Part shown: positions 34,940 to 43,207 of the stretch, one piece after another | Position numbering within the stretch: the first letter of the stretch is position 1 | Layout of the letters: each line of letters begins with the position of its first letter | Source: Persicitalea jodogahamensis | Lineage (GTDB): Bacteria; Bacteroidota; Bacteroidia; Cytophagales; Spirosomataceae | Length of the DNA stretch: 64,000 bases | Direction of reading: 5' to 3' | Assembly (NCBI RefSeq): GCF_014651615.1 | Contig: NZ_BMXF01000001.1 | Span: 558,001-622,000, forward strand | Translations under genes and position numbers: made by a program | Notes under the pieces: generated by a model | The model's input: only the letters and a program-made list of their open reading frames with translations | What the model was told of the DNA's origin: nothing | Database searches by the model: none

Positions 34940-36406
34940 ATGAAAAAGACCGTACAGCTACTCGGTTTAGCATTTGGGATAGGCTTGTCTTTCGCTCCGG
35001 CAGCTTTTGTCTGGAAGAAGCCCGAGACCAAACCAGTCGCCCCGTCTCAGGCATCACCGCCCAATATCCTCCTTATTTTCGTGGATGACCTGGGCTGGGC
35101 CGATCTGAGCAGCTACGGCAGCGAGTACTACGAGACGCCGAACATCGACGCCCTGGCCGCCGGCGGAGTGAAATTCACCGATGCCTACGCGGCGGCGGCC
35201 ATTTGCTCGCCTTCGCGCTCCGCGCTGATGTCGGGAAAGTACCCTTCCCGCACGGGCATTACCGACTGGATTCGGGCCAGCTTTCAGAACGCCGAGGCGC
35301 GGTACGACGGCAAAAGCAAACAGGAGTACGAGCGCGATTTAAAGCAGAAACTGATCGTGCCGCCCATTCCGTTCGAACTACCCCTCTCCGAAAAAACTAC
35401 CGCCGAGTACCTCAAAGAGCAAGGGTACTTTACGGCTTTCATCGGCAAATGGCACCTGGGCCTGGAAACGCACTACCCCGACAAGCAGGGCTTCGATGTC
35501 AATATCGGTGGCTGCGACTTTGGCCAGCCGCCTTCCTACTTTGACCCCTACGAAAATGCCCGAACAAAGGGTATCCCGACCCTGCCCGCCCGGAAAGAAG
35601 GAGAGTACCTTACCGACCGCGAAGGGGATGAAGTCATTAACCTCATCCGCAAGAACAAAGGAGGGTCCTTCTTCATCAACTACGCACCTTACGCGGTGCA
35701 TACGCCGCTGGGCGGCAAGCCGGAATTGATCGAGAAGTACAAAGCCAAGTCGCCCGCCAAAGGCCAGGGCAATCCCGTGTATGCCGCCATGATCGAAAGT
35801 CTGGATCAGAACGTGGGCCGTATCCTGGCGGAACTGAAAGCACAGAACTTACTGGAAAATACGCTGGTGATTTTTACGTCGGACAACGGGGGCCTGGAAG
35901 GAAACCCGAATAATCCGATCACCAACAACCCGCCTTTCCGCAGCGGCAAGGGCTTTCCGTACGAAGGCGGTATTCGGGTGCCGTTCATCGTGAGTTGGCC
36001 GGGGCAGATTGCGCCGCGCGTGTCGGGTAGCCCGGCGATTACGATGGATATTTTCAATACCATTCTGGAAACCGCCGGAACGCGACCCGATCGGGCTATT
36101 CCCAACGACGGCGTGAGTCTGCTCGCTCACCTGCGAACCGGCAAACCGCTGCCGACGCGGGATCTCTTCTGGCATTTTCCCCACTACCGCTACGAGGAAG
36201 TGACGCCCTACAACATCGTTCGCAGCGGTTACTGGAAACTCATCCACAACTACGAGGACGATTCCGACGAACTGTACAACCTCAAAGACGACATCGACGA
36301 AACCCGCAACGTGGCTTCGCGACTACCCAAAAAACGGCAGGAATTGCGGGGCAAACTGGACGGGTTCTTGGAGCGAACGGGGGCGAAAGTACCCGTGCCG
36401 CGTTGA
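34940..36406 (+). CDS. Sulfatase (arylsulfatase A-like, Cys-type)
   Basis: The 488-residue product has a signal peptide (about 1-23, LLGLAFGIGLSFAPAAF) and a full sulfatase core. The first metal-binding segment is NILLIFVDDLGWADLSSYG and the formylglycine motif is CSPSR at 89-93 (C89). Further landmarks are FIGKWHLGLETHYPDKQGFD, VIFTSDNGG and GGIRVPFIVSWPGQI, with a C-terminal subdomain ending in WKLIHNYEDDSDELYNLKDD. The second sulfatase at 13341 is only distantly similar, so these are not recent duplicates. The substrate is unknown and no polysaccharide-utilisation genes are nearby. Confidence 0.94.
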   Translation: MKKTVQLLGLAFGIGLSFAPAAFVWKKPETKPVAPSQASPPNILLIFVDDLGWADLSSYGSEYYETPNIDALAAGGVKFTDAYAAAAICSPSRSALMSGKYPSRTGITDWIRASFQNAEARYDGKSKQEYERDLKQKLIVPPIPFELPLSEKTTAEYLKEQGYFTAFIGKWHLGLETHYPDKQGFDVNIGGCDFGQPPSYFDPYENARTKGIPTLPARKEGEYLTDREGDEVINLIRKNKGGSFFINYAPYAVHTPLGGKPELIEKYKAKSPAKGQGNPVYAAMIESLDQNVGRILAELKAQNLLENTLVIFTSDNGGLEGNPNNPITNNPPFRSGKGFPYEGGIRVPFIVSWPGQIAPRVSGSPAITMDIFNTILETAGTRPDRAIPNDGVSLLAHLRTGKPLPTRDLFWHFPHYRYEEVTPYNIVRSGYWKLIHNYEDDSDELYNLKDDIDETRNVASRLPKKRQELRGKLDGFLERTGAKVPVPR

Positions 36407-36551
36407 GCGCTGAGGAAAAGACGGGCGGGCCGTTGGTGCGCCAGCCCGGCCTTACCACATCTGGCGTTTGATTTTGGAAAAACTTCGGCTTTCTTTCCAA
36501 CCATTTTGGCTTGACTTTGCTCTTGACAAAGAGAAACAAATTGGAATCGGA

Positions 36552-36980
36552 ATGAAAAAGCAAATCCACTTATGGTTAATTGTGTTGGCCCTGGGTTGTC
36601 AAAACCGGGAGAAATTTCCTTCGGGTGTTGATCCGCTACTGGTTGGAAAGTGGGAGCAAACCGCGTATGAAGAAGTGTTGAGTAACGGCACTAAGGAGTG
36701 GAAAACGCTTGATTCGCTAACCGGAAAGCCCAGTTTCATCGTTCGCTCAGATGGCGCCCTTTTGAGTGGGGACGGGAAAGAGTATTGCTGTATCTCTTTT
36801 GAGAAATACGTAGTCAATGGTGAGGTATACTTTCCAAAAATCAAAGAACCAGTCCCAGAGAATGAAGAATGTTTACGGACGTTTTGTGGAATTTGCTCAG
36901 AACACAAATTCCAGATAGAAGGGGACGAGATGGTCTGGACATACTGCGGAAGTCGCTCGCGTTATCGGCGATTGCCTTGA
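36552..36980 (+). CDS. Lipocalin-like lipoprotein, tandem copy 1
   Basis: I start at 36552 (MKKQIHLWLIVLALGCQNRE, lipobox ALGC), giving 142 residues; the upstream in-frame ATG at 36468 would put 28 polar residues before the signal. The mature part carries the lipocalin-like opening LLVGKWEQTAYEE, then SLTGKPSFIVRSDGALLSGDG, a CC pair (EYCCISF), two more cysteines (FCGIC) and the closing RYRRLP. It is the first of three tandem paralogues with the same architecture and similar length. The fold suggests binding of a small hydrophobic molecule, by analogy only. Confidence 0.8.
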   Translation: MKKQIHLWLIVLALGCQNREKFPSGVDPLLVGKWEQTAYEEVLSNGTKEWKTLDSLTGKPSFIVRSDGALLSGDGKEYCCISFEKYVVNGEVYFPKIKEPVPENEECLRTFCGICSEHKFQIEGDEMVWTYCGSRSRYRRLP

Positions 36981-37005
36981 CCTATATTTATGTAGTACTT
37001 GAAGC

Positions 37006-37437
37006 ATGAAGAAGCTACTCTATCTTTCATTACTGATATTGGCCCTGGGCTGTCAAAACCGGGATAAATTTCCTTCTAACATCAATCCCTTGCTAACAGG
37101 TAAGTGGGAGATGACGGCGTACTACGCAACGCTAAGCGGGAATGATAGAGAATGGAAGACGATCGATTCGTTAACTGGGCAGCCTACGCTCATTATTCGT
37201 TCGGATGGTGCATTTTTGTTTGGAAATGGAAAAGGAATGTGCTGTGGGCCTGGAGGGAAAGTTACCATCAATGGTGAAGCAATGTTTTTAAATCCGACGA
37301 TGCCAATTACCTACGATGAAATATGCCAGTTAATCGACTGCATTATTTGCAACGATAACGTGTTCGAGGTGGATGAGGAAAAACTCGTTTGGATGAGGTG
37401 CGGCACAATACGGTCTCAATATCGACGATTACCTTAA
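37006..37437 (+). CDS. Lipocalin-like lipoprotein, tandem copy 2
   Basis: 143 residues: lipobox ALGC in LSLLILALGCQNRDKF, lipocalin-like opening LLTGKWEMTAYYA, SLTGQPTLIIRSDGAFLFGNG, a CC pair (MCCGPGG), a CxxC (IDCIIC) and the ending QYRRLP. It starts 25 bp after copy 1, and its signal and first mature residues are nearly the same (CQNRDKFPS against CQNREKFPS). It is therefore the closest relative of copy 1 and probably a recent duplicate. Confidence 0.8.
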   Translation: MKKLLYLSLLILALGCQNRDKFPSNINPLLTGKWEMTAYYATLSGNDREWKTIDSLTGQPTLIIRSDGAFLFGNGKGMCCGPGGKVTINGEAMFLNPTMPITYDEICQLIDCIICNDNVFEVDEEKLVWMRCGTIRSQYRRLP

Positions 37438-37456
37438 ACTACCAATTTTAATATAA

Positions 37457-37888
37457 ATGAATATTTTAAAGCAAAAAGTCTGTCTTCTGATACTTCTTGG
37501 AATGCTGGGTTGCCAGCGGGATAAAGATGTCACCCCCAAAGCCATCCGGCTATTGGAAGGAAAATGGGAACAGACCGGACACCAAACTACCCAAGATGGT
37601 AAGGAGGTGTGGGTAGCCGATACTACCAATGGAAAAGTCTCCCTAACCTTCCGCGCCGATGGCGTGCCGCTCGACGAGAACGGCGAGGGATTATGCTGTT
37701 CACCCCAGAATTTTTTATTGAATGGCAAACTTTATCCTATCGAGCCAAAGTCCCCGGTTAAGCCAGCCGATTACTGTGCATTGGTCAATTGTGCTTCCTG
37801 CGGAACGGTCGAATTACAGGCAACCGAGAATACTTTACTTTGGATTAGTTGCGGTGGATATAAAATTACCTACCGTAAGCTGCCGTAA
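37457..37888 (+). CDS. Lipocalin-like lipoprotein, tandem copy 3
   Basis: 143 residues: signal with lipobox MLGC (LILLGMLGCQRDKDVT), then LLEGKWEQTGHQT, FRADGVPLDENG, the CC pair (GLCCSPQ), a CxxC (NCASC) and the ending TYRKLP. It is more divergent than copies 1 and 2, so it is the oldest member of the array. The conserved CC and CxxC cysteines in all three suggest structural disulfides in the periplasm. It ends 16 bp before the convergent esterase gene. Confidence 0.8.
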   Translation: MNILKQKVCLLILLGMLGCQRDKDVTPKAIRLLEGKWEQTGHQTTQDGKEVWVADTTNGKVSLTFRADGVPLDENGEGLCCSPQNFLLNGKLYPIEPKSPVKPADYCALVNCASCGTVELQATENTLLWISCGGYKITYRKLP

Positions 37889-37904
37889 AGGGCACTACTA
37901 GCTT

Positions 37905-38675
37905 TTATTTCGCCAGAAACTCTTCCAAAACCTCTACAAACTGATTGGGCCGTTCGGCGTGCACCCAATGCCCCGACTTCGGAATCGTCGCCAACTCCGC
38001 ATTGGGGAACATTTCCTGAATTTCTTTCCAATCTTCATCTTTGATGTACCACGAGAGCGCACCCCGCATAAAGAGCGTAGGTTCGGGGATGGTACGTAAT
38101 TTCGGAATTTCGTCTCCAACGTTTCCTTGAAGTTCAGTCAGGATAGGTAGGTTAAAGCGAAAACCGTAGTTTCCCTCATCCGTCCGGTAAAGGTTTTTTA
38201 GCAAAAATTGCCGCACGGCCATATTCGGTTCGTGGGCACTAAATAGCTCGTTGGCATGCTGGCGGCTTTCGATTTCGGCCAGGGGCAGTGCATTCAGTCC
38301 GGCCAGCAACTCATCATGGTGGGACGGGTAAGCCTTGGGGCCAATATCCACAATCACCAGTTTGTCGTAAGTACCGGGATACTGTTGCGCGTACTGCATC
38401 ACCGTTTTGCCGCCCATCGAATGGCCGACCAGCACCGGGTTTTCCAGCGCGTGATCTTTGATGAATTCCGCCAGATCTGCCGCCATCGCTTCGTAGGTGA
38501 ACTCGTCGGAATGCGGCGAGCGACCATGATTGCGCTGATCGACCAGATAAACAACGTAGCCCAAATCGGCAATGGATTTGCTGATCGTCGCCCAGTTGTC
38601 CAGTGAGCCAAACACGCCGTGCAGAATGACGAGCGGTTGACCTTCTTCGTTGATTTTCTTGTAGTTAAGTTTCAA
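37905..38675 (-). CDS. Alpha/beta hydrolase, YbfF-type esterase
   Basis: The 256-residue product has the classic esterase layout: VILHGVFGSLDNW (oxyanion hole), VDQRNHGRSPHSDEF, nucleophile elbow VGHSMGGK (Ser), and the His in KSGHWVHAERP near the C-terminus. It is the size and pattern of YbfF-like acyl-CoA/ester hydrolases. The start is a TTG at 38673-38675 (reading MKLNYKKINEEG); no ATG in frame fits the domain start. It has no signal peptide and is cytoplasmic. It overlaps nothing and is tail to tail with the lipoprotein array. Confidence 0.9.
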   Translation of the reverse strand: MKLNYKKINEEGQPLVILHGVFGSLDNWATISKSIADLGYVVYLVDQRNHGRSPHSDEFTYEAMAADLAEFIKDHALENPVLVGHSMGGKTVMQYAQQYPGTYDKLVIVDIGPKAYPSHHDELLAGLNALPLAEIESRQHANELFSAHEPNMAVRQFLLKNLYRTDEGNYGFRFNLPILTELQGNVGDEIPKLRTIPEPTLFMRGALSWYIKDEDWKEIQEMFPNAELATIPKSGHWVHAERPNQFVEVLEEFLAK

Positions 38676-38715
38676 AATTGGGTAGAATAAATAAAGAATT
38701 AGCTATAACCGTTTT

Positions 38716-39330
38716 TCATCGCGGTGAGCCCGCTTCGAAGTTGCCCACCACCCGCGCCGGATTTCCGCGTACAGTGGCTCCGTCAGGAATATGGGTCGTC
38801 ACTACACTCCCGGCCGCGATCAGACAATTGGCACCGATAGTTAGATTCGGGGCTACCACGCAACCCGCACCAATCAGGGTACTTTCTCCCACCTGCACCG
38901 CACCGCAAAGTACCACACCCGGTGCAATATGAACAAAATCGCCCAAAAGGCAGTCGTGATCCACCGTGGCGGCGGTATTGACGATGACGTGGCGGCCAAT
39001 CCGGGCGTCGGCTTGCACGATGACGCCGGGCATAATGACCGTACCTTCGCCGATGGTCGCCGTTTCGTCGATGAGCGCCGAGGGGTGGATGGCCCTGCCA
39101 AAGCGGTGGCGAATCTTTCCGGCAACTTTCCGGCGGATATCGTTGTAGCCGATGGAAATAATCAATGGCGCAGCGGTCTGAAAATCCGGATCATACTGAC
39201 CGACTACGGCAATATCGCCCAGATTTTTCTTTCCCAAATCATCGTCAAAAATAGCCGTTACTTCCTGCCCCGTCGCCCGCAGAATGGAATTTATCACTTT
39301 GGCATGACCGCTGGCACCGTAGAGTAGCAT
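38716..39330 (-). CDS. NeuD/PglD-type sugar O/N-acetyltransferase
   Basis: The 204-residue product begins with a small Rossmann-like domain (LLYGASGHAKVINSI, binding the nucleotide sugar) and continues as a left-handed beta-helix with hexapeptide repeats (IGEGTVIMPGVIVQADARIG, IAPGVVLCGAVQVGESTLIG). The catalytic His region is NTAATVDHDCLLGD, and it ends PARVVG. PglD acetylates an amino-sugar during bacillosamine synthesis; NeuD acts on sialic-acid precursors. It pairs with the sugar transferase at 39450-40061, upstream in the same direction, with a palindromic repeat between them, so the two probably act in one glycan pathway. Confidence 0.9.
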   Translation of the reverse strand: MLLYGASGHAKVINSILRATGQEVTAIFDDDLGKKNLGDIAVVGQYDPDFQTAAPLIISIGYNDIRRKVAGKIRHRFGRAIHPSALIDETATIGEGTVIMPGVIVQADARIGRHVIVNTAATVDHDCLLGDFVHIAPGVVLCGAVQVGESTLIGAGCVVAPNLTIGANCLIAAGSVVTTHIPDGATVRGNPARVVGNFEAGSPR

Positions 39331-39357
39331 GGTTTATTGTTGAATTGTGTAATTGTT

Positions 39358-39453
39358 GTAGGGGCGAACCTATGTGTTCGCCCTGCTTGCGCCCGCCATA
39401 GGGAGAACACATATTGTGCCCACCATCGGGCGAACACATAGGTTCGCCCCTAC
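39358..39453. repeat. 96-bp palindromic repeat element (26-bp perfect inverted repeat)
   Basis: The arms 39358-39383 and 39428-39453 are exact reverse complements (outer end GTAGGGGCGAACC), separated by 44 bp that contains further partial copies of the GGGxGAACACATA core. It looks like a small non-autonomous palindromic element (MITE/REP-like). It sits between the PglC-like and PglD-like genes, and its right end contains the TAG stop codon (39450-39452) of the PglC-like gene. It could form a large hairpin in the mRNA. Confidence 0.85.
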
Positions 39454-40061
39454 TTCGTGCCTCTGAATTTCTCCATCGTCACCGATGTACCCGACGAGAT
39501 TCCCTCCCCCTTAAAAACCTTCACAATCGTCATCCCGATGATTTTTATATCCAGGGCCAGCGAGAGGTTTTCTACGTACCAGACATTGTGAGCGAATTTC
39601 TCTTCCCAACTCAGGGCATTGCGGCCATTGACCTGCGCCCAGCCCGTAATGCCGGGGCGGACGAGGTGACGCTTGCTTTGCTCCTCGCTGTACAGCGGCA
39701 GGTATTCTACCAGCAATGGGCGAGGGCCGATCAGGCTCATATCGCCTTTCAGGACATTCCAAAGCTGGGGTAGTTCGTCCAAAGATGTTTTTCTAATGAT
39801 TTTTCCAAAGCCGGTCAGGCGCTCGGCGTCGGGTAGGAGTTGTCCCTTGTCGTCGCGGCGATCGTTCATGGTTTTGAATTTTAACAAAACAAAAACCTTG
39901 CCGCCTCGTCCCGGACGTTGTTGCCGAAAAAACGGGTTGTCCCGGTTCGCTATTGCTAAAAGCAGGGCGATGATCACCAGAAAGGGGGAAAGAATGACCA
40001 ATCCCAAAAAGGATACCAATACGTCGAGCAATCGTTTTCCGAAGCGCGCGTAAAGAGTCAC
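39450..40061 (-). CDS. Undecaprenyl-phosphate sugar phosphotransferase (PglC/WcaJ-like)
   Basis: The 203-residue product is the compact catalytic form of the bacterial sugar transferase family: an N-terminal re-entrant hydrophobic helix (RLLDVLVSFLGLVILSPFLV), then LLKFKTM, RKTSLDELPQLWNVLKG and DMSLIGPRP, and the closing RPGITGWAQVNGRN. It moves a sugar-1-phosphate from a nucleotide sugar onto undecaprenyl phosphate, starting a surface glycan. Its size matches PglC rather than the longer WcaJ. The last codons border a palindromic repeat that supplies the stop codon. The PglD-like gene lies downstream. Confidence 0.93.
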   Translation of the reverse strand: MTLYARFGKRLLDVLVSFLGLVILSPFLVIIALLLAIANRDNPFFRQQRPGRGGKVFVLLKFKTMNDRRDDKGQLLPDAERLTGFGKIIRKTSLDELPQLWNVLKGDMSLIGPRPLLVEYLPLYSEEQSKRHLVRPGITGWAQVNGRNALSWEEKFAHNVWYVENLSLALDIKIIGMTIVKVFKGEGISSGTSVTMEKFRGTK

Positions 40062-40069
40062 GGGGCAGA

Positions 40070-42481
40070 CTATAGGTAGGCCGGAAAGCGCTGCGGTTCC
40101 GCTTCATGCAGCAGGCCGTAAGCGGCTTCGAAGACATTCTCGGCGTTGGGTTTGGAAAAATAGTCACCATCGGAGCTATAAGCCGCGCGGTGGGGCTGGG
40201 CGGCGATGGTCAGCGGGGCGGAGTCGAGCCAGCGGTAGGCGTTTTGTTTTTCCAGTACCTGCTGCATCATAAAAGCTGACGCCCCGCCGGGATAGTCCTC
40301 GTCGGCAAAAATCACCCGGTTAGTTTTCTGGATAGATTGCACGATCGAATTGTCCAGATCGAAAGGCAGCAGGGTCTGTACGTCGATCACTTCCACCTCA
40401 ATGCCGACTTCAGACAGCTGAGCGGCGGCGTCCAGCACGATGCGACACATCGAGCCGTAAGTCACGATGGTGAGGTCGGTGCCTTCGCGGATGACCTCCG
40501 GCTGGCCGAGAGGTACATTGTAGTCACCGAGATTTTCAGGTAGTTTTTCTTTTAGGCGGTAAGCATTCAGAGGCTCCACGACCAGGGCGGGGTCATCGCC
40601 CTGCATCAGGGTGTTGTATAGCCCGGCGGCTTGGGTGAAATCGCGTGGCACCGCAATGTGCAATCCGCGCAAACTACCCAGCATGGCCCCCATTGGCGAG
40701 CCGCTGTGCCAGATACCTTCCAATCGGTGGCCGCGGGTGCGGATGATGAGCGGGGCTTTTTGCCCACCCGCCGTCCGGTAGCGCAGCGTGGCGAGGTCAT
40801 CGGTAAGCGTGGCAAGGCAGTAAAAAACGTAATCGAAGTACTGGATTTCAACGATGGGCCGTAGTCCGCGCATAGCCAGGCCGATACCTTGTCCCATAAT
40901 GGAAGTTTCCCGGATGCCCGTGTCGGTGATACGGATTTCGCCGTACTTTTCCTGTAAACCCGCCAGGCCTTGATTCACGTCGCCGATTTGCCCGACGTCT
41001 TCTCCCAATGCCAGCACGCGCGGGTCACGCTCGAACAAGATGTCGAAGTAGGAACGAATCACCTCGCGGCCATCTACCAGCGGGCTGTCGTCGGTGTAGG
41101 CAGGGGCCACGGAAGGCACCCGCAGCGGCGATTCGTCCGATTCGCTGTACAAATGCTCGTTATAGCGGGCCTCGTTCATTTTTTGCTCCGTCTGCAACCA
41201 TTCTTTCAACAAGGGGCGGCTGGGAATGGATTCGTTGCGCAATGCCCGCAACGCTTTGCGCACTGCGCCCATGATGTCGCGGCGGATAGGATACTGCGCT
41301 TTGTGCAGAGCAGCAATGCTGTTCTTGAGTTCGTCGGTATGGTGGCTGCTTTCCTGGGTGGCCGTTTCGAGGAGTTGCTGAGCCGCCTTCAAATCCGTCT
41401 CAATAGATTTTCGGTAAGCCTTCCAGGCGAGATCGCGGGCACTGCGGGCCGTTTCTTTTGCCTCGGTTTCGATTTTTTCCAACTCCTCGACCGTGGCGTA
41501 GCCGTTTTCCAAAATCCACTCCCGGAAATGCACATTGCAATCGCGCTCGGCTTCCCAGGCCAGCCGCGCTTCGGGCTTATACCGCTCGTGCGAACCCGAA
41601 GTCGAATGCCCCTGCGGTTGGGTGAGCTCTTGGACATGTATCAATACAGGTACCTGCTCGTGGCGGCAGAGATCGGCGGCTTTCTGGTACGTTTCGACCA
41701 GGGCCGGGTAATCCCAGCCGTTCACGGTCATGATTTCCACGCCTTCCTCACGGGCATTGCGCTGCAGTCCGGCAAGGGCTTTGGAAATGCTGCTCTTGGT
41801 AGTTTGGTACTCAATGGGTACCGAAATTCCGTACCCGTCGTCCCAGACTGACATCAGCAGTGGTACCTGCAGCACCCCGGCGGCGTTCATGGTTTCCCAG
41901 AACATTCCCTGCGAAGTGGAGGCATCGCCGATGGTGGCAAACACGATCTCATTTCCCTGGTGGGAAAAAGTATCGAGGTATTGAATGTCCTTATTGTACC
42001 TGTATAGTTTGGAGGCGTAAGCCAGCCCCAAGGCGCGCGGGATTTGCCCGGCGGTGGGAGAAATGTCACAAACAGAATTGTAAAGCTTGGTTTGGTCCAG
42101 CCAATGACCTTCGGCATCGAGCCAGCGGGTGGCGTAGTGACCGTTCATGGAGCGCCCGCCCGTGTGCGGTTCGTGGTCCAGGTCGGGGTGGGCGTACAGC
42201 TGGGCGAAAAACTGCTGCCAGCTGAGATTGCCCAGGGCGGCCTCGATGGTTTGATCGCGGTAGTAGCCCGAACGAAAATCCCCACGCTTGAAAACGCCCG
42301 CCAGGGCCAGTTGCGCTACTTCCTTGCCATCGCCGAAAATACCGAACTTCGCCCGGCCTCCCATCGCATCCTTGCGGCCCAAAAGACTCACTGCCCGGCT
42401 TTCGCAGGCCAAACGGTAGTCGGCCAACACTTTCTCGACAGTGAAGAGACTATTTTCCGGCAGGGTTTCGTTTAGGAGCAT
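40070..42481 (-). CDS. 2-oxo acid dehydrogenase E1, fused alpha and beta subunits
   Basis: The 803-residue protein fuses both E1 subunits. The alpha part (about 1-390) holds the thiamine diphosphate/Mg site (GDASTSQG, later DDGYGISVP) and the HSTSGSHE-like phosphorylation loop as HSTSGSHERY. The linker (about 390-460) is helical. The beta part (about 470-803) has VLALGEDVGQIGDVNQGLAG, YGEIRITDTGIRETSIMGQG and the C-terminal transketolase domain (LTIVTYGSMCRIVLDAAAQL, DLQTL-like DVQTLLPFD, DEDYPGGASAFMMQQV). Such fusions are common in Bacteroidota and are annotated as branched-chain 2-oxo acid (or pyruvate) E1; the E2 and E3 genes are not here. It decarboxylates a 2-oxo acid and acylates lipoyl-E2. 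Confidence 0.93.
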   Translation of the reverse strand: MLLNETLPENSLFTVEKVLADYRLACESRAVSLLGRKDAMGGRAKFGIFGDGKEVAQLALAGVFKRGDFRSGYYRDQTIEAALGNLSWQQFFAQLYAHPDLDHEPHTGGRSMNGHYATRWLDAEGHWLDQTKLYNSVCDISPTAGQIPRALGLAYASKLYRYNKDIQYLDTFSHQGNEIVFATIGDASTSQGMFWETMNAAGVLQVPLLMSVWDDGYGISVPIEYQTTKSSISKALAGLQRNAREEGVEIMTVNGWDYPALVETYQKAADLCRHEQVPVLIHVQELTQPQGHSTSGSHERYKPEARLAWEAERDCNVHFREWILENGYATVEELEKIETEAKETARSARDLAWKAYRKSIETDLKAAQQLLETATQESSHHTDELKNSIAALHKAQYPIRRDIMGAVRKALRALRNESIPSRPLLKEWLQTEQKMNEARYNEHLYSESDESPLRVPSVAPAYTDDSPLVDGREVIRSYFDILFERDPRVLALGEDVGQIGDVNQGLAGLQEKYGEIRITDTGIRETSIMGQGIGLAMRGLRPIVEIQYFDYVFYCLATLTDDLATLRYRTAGGQKAPLIIRTRGHRLEGIWHSGSPMGAMLGSLRGLHIAVPRDFTQAAGLYNTLMQGDDPALVVEPLNAYRLKEKLPENLGDYNVPLGQPEVIREGTDLTIVTYGSMCRIVLDAAAQLSEVGIEVEVIDVQTLLPFDLDNSIVQSIQKTNRVIFADEDYPGGASAFMMQQVLEKQNAYRWLDSAPLTIAAQPHRAAYSSDGDYFSKPNAENVFEAAYGLLHEAEPQRFPAYL

Positions 42482-42700
42482 AGGAATTTCAAAAGGAGCG
42501 GTGCGAAGATTGTGGGGTTAAGATACGTTTTTTAACGATTTGGGTCAAAATTAAAATAAAAAATATCCTTTTAAAAAAACGATTTCCTGTGTTACTTTGT
42601 TGGAAAAGTCCCGTCGGAGGAATTATTTGGCAAAGCTTTTGCTTCTGAATCCGTAACTTACGTAACAACCAATTCTCAATAATTAAAATTTTCAAGCAAC

Positions 42701-43105
42701 ATGAAAAAGTTTTTTTCAGTAGTCGTAGTCTTGTTGACCGTCACTTCCATGAGCTACGCTCAGAAGGGCGTCATGAAGTTCAAGGAAGAAACCCATAACT
42801 TCGGCAAAGTAGAGCAAGGCAAGCCTGTTACGCAGGAATTCGTGTTCACGAACACGGGTACTGAGCCGATCGTCATCTCTAATGTAAGTGCGTCTTGTGG
42901 CTGCACTACTCCTAGCTGGACCAAAGATCCTGTTCTGCCCAAGCAGACCGGCAGCATCAAGGCTACCTACAACGCTGCCGCGATGGGTACTTTCAATAAA
43001 TCCATCACGGTATTCAGCAATGCCGAATCGCCCAGCCTGACGCTCTTTCTGAAAGGCGAGGTTGTGGAGAAAGGAGCAGCATCCAAGCCTTCTTCGGAAA
43101 AATAA
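42701..43105 (+). CDS. DUF1573 domain protein, exported
   Basis: The 134-residue product has a signal peptide (MKKFFSVVVVLLTVTSMSYA, then QKG). The DUF1573 Ig-like domain follows: FKEETHNFGKVEQGKPVTQE, FVFTNTGTEPIVISNVSASC, GCTTPSWTKDPVLP and a TGSIKATYNAAAMGTFNKS strand pair. The conserved C-G-C pair (ASCGCTTP) is present. These ASPM/SPD-2/Hydin-like beta sandwiches are abundant in Bacteroidota envelopes; the function is unknown. A good terminator follows. The 219-bp gap to the divergent E1 gene contains an AT-rich stretch suitable for promoters. Confidence 0.92.
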   Translation: MKKFFSVVVVLLTVTSMSYAQKGVMKFKEETHNFGKVEQGKPVTQEFVFTNTGTEPIVISNVSASCGCTTPSWTKDPVLPKQTGSIKATYNAAAMGTFNKSITVFSNAESPSLTLFLKGEVVEKGAASKPSSEK

Positions 43106-43124
43106 AAATAAGTGTTTTTGATAG

Positions 43125-43159
43125 AAAGGGCGGTTCTCTGATGAGAATCGCCTTTTTTT
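43125..43159 (+). terminator. Rho-independent terminator
   Basis: Stem AAAGGGCGGTTCTC with GAGAATCGCCTTT (one bulge/GT pair), 4-nt loop, followed by a run of T (43153-43159). It belongs to the DUF1573 gene. Confidence 0.88.
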
Positions 43160-43207
43160 GTGTCATTCAATAGTAAGATTTTCCGTAGTAAAGCTTTTTA
43201 CAAGACT

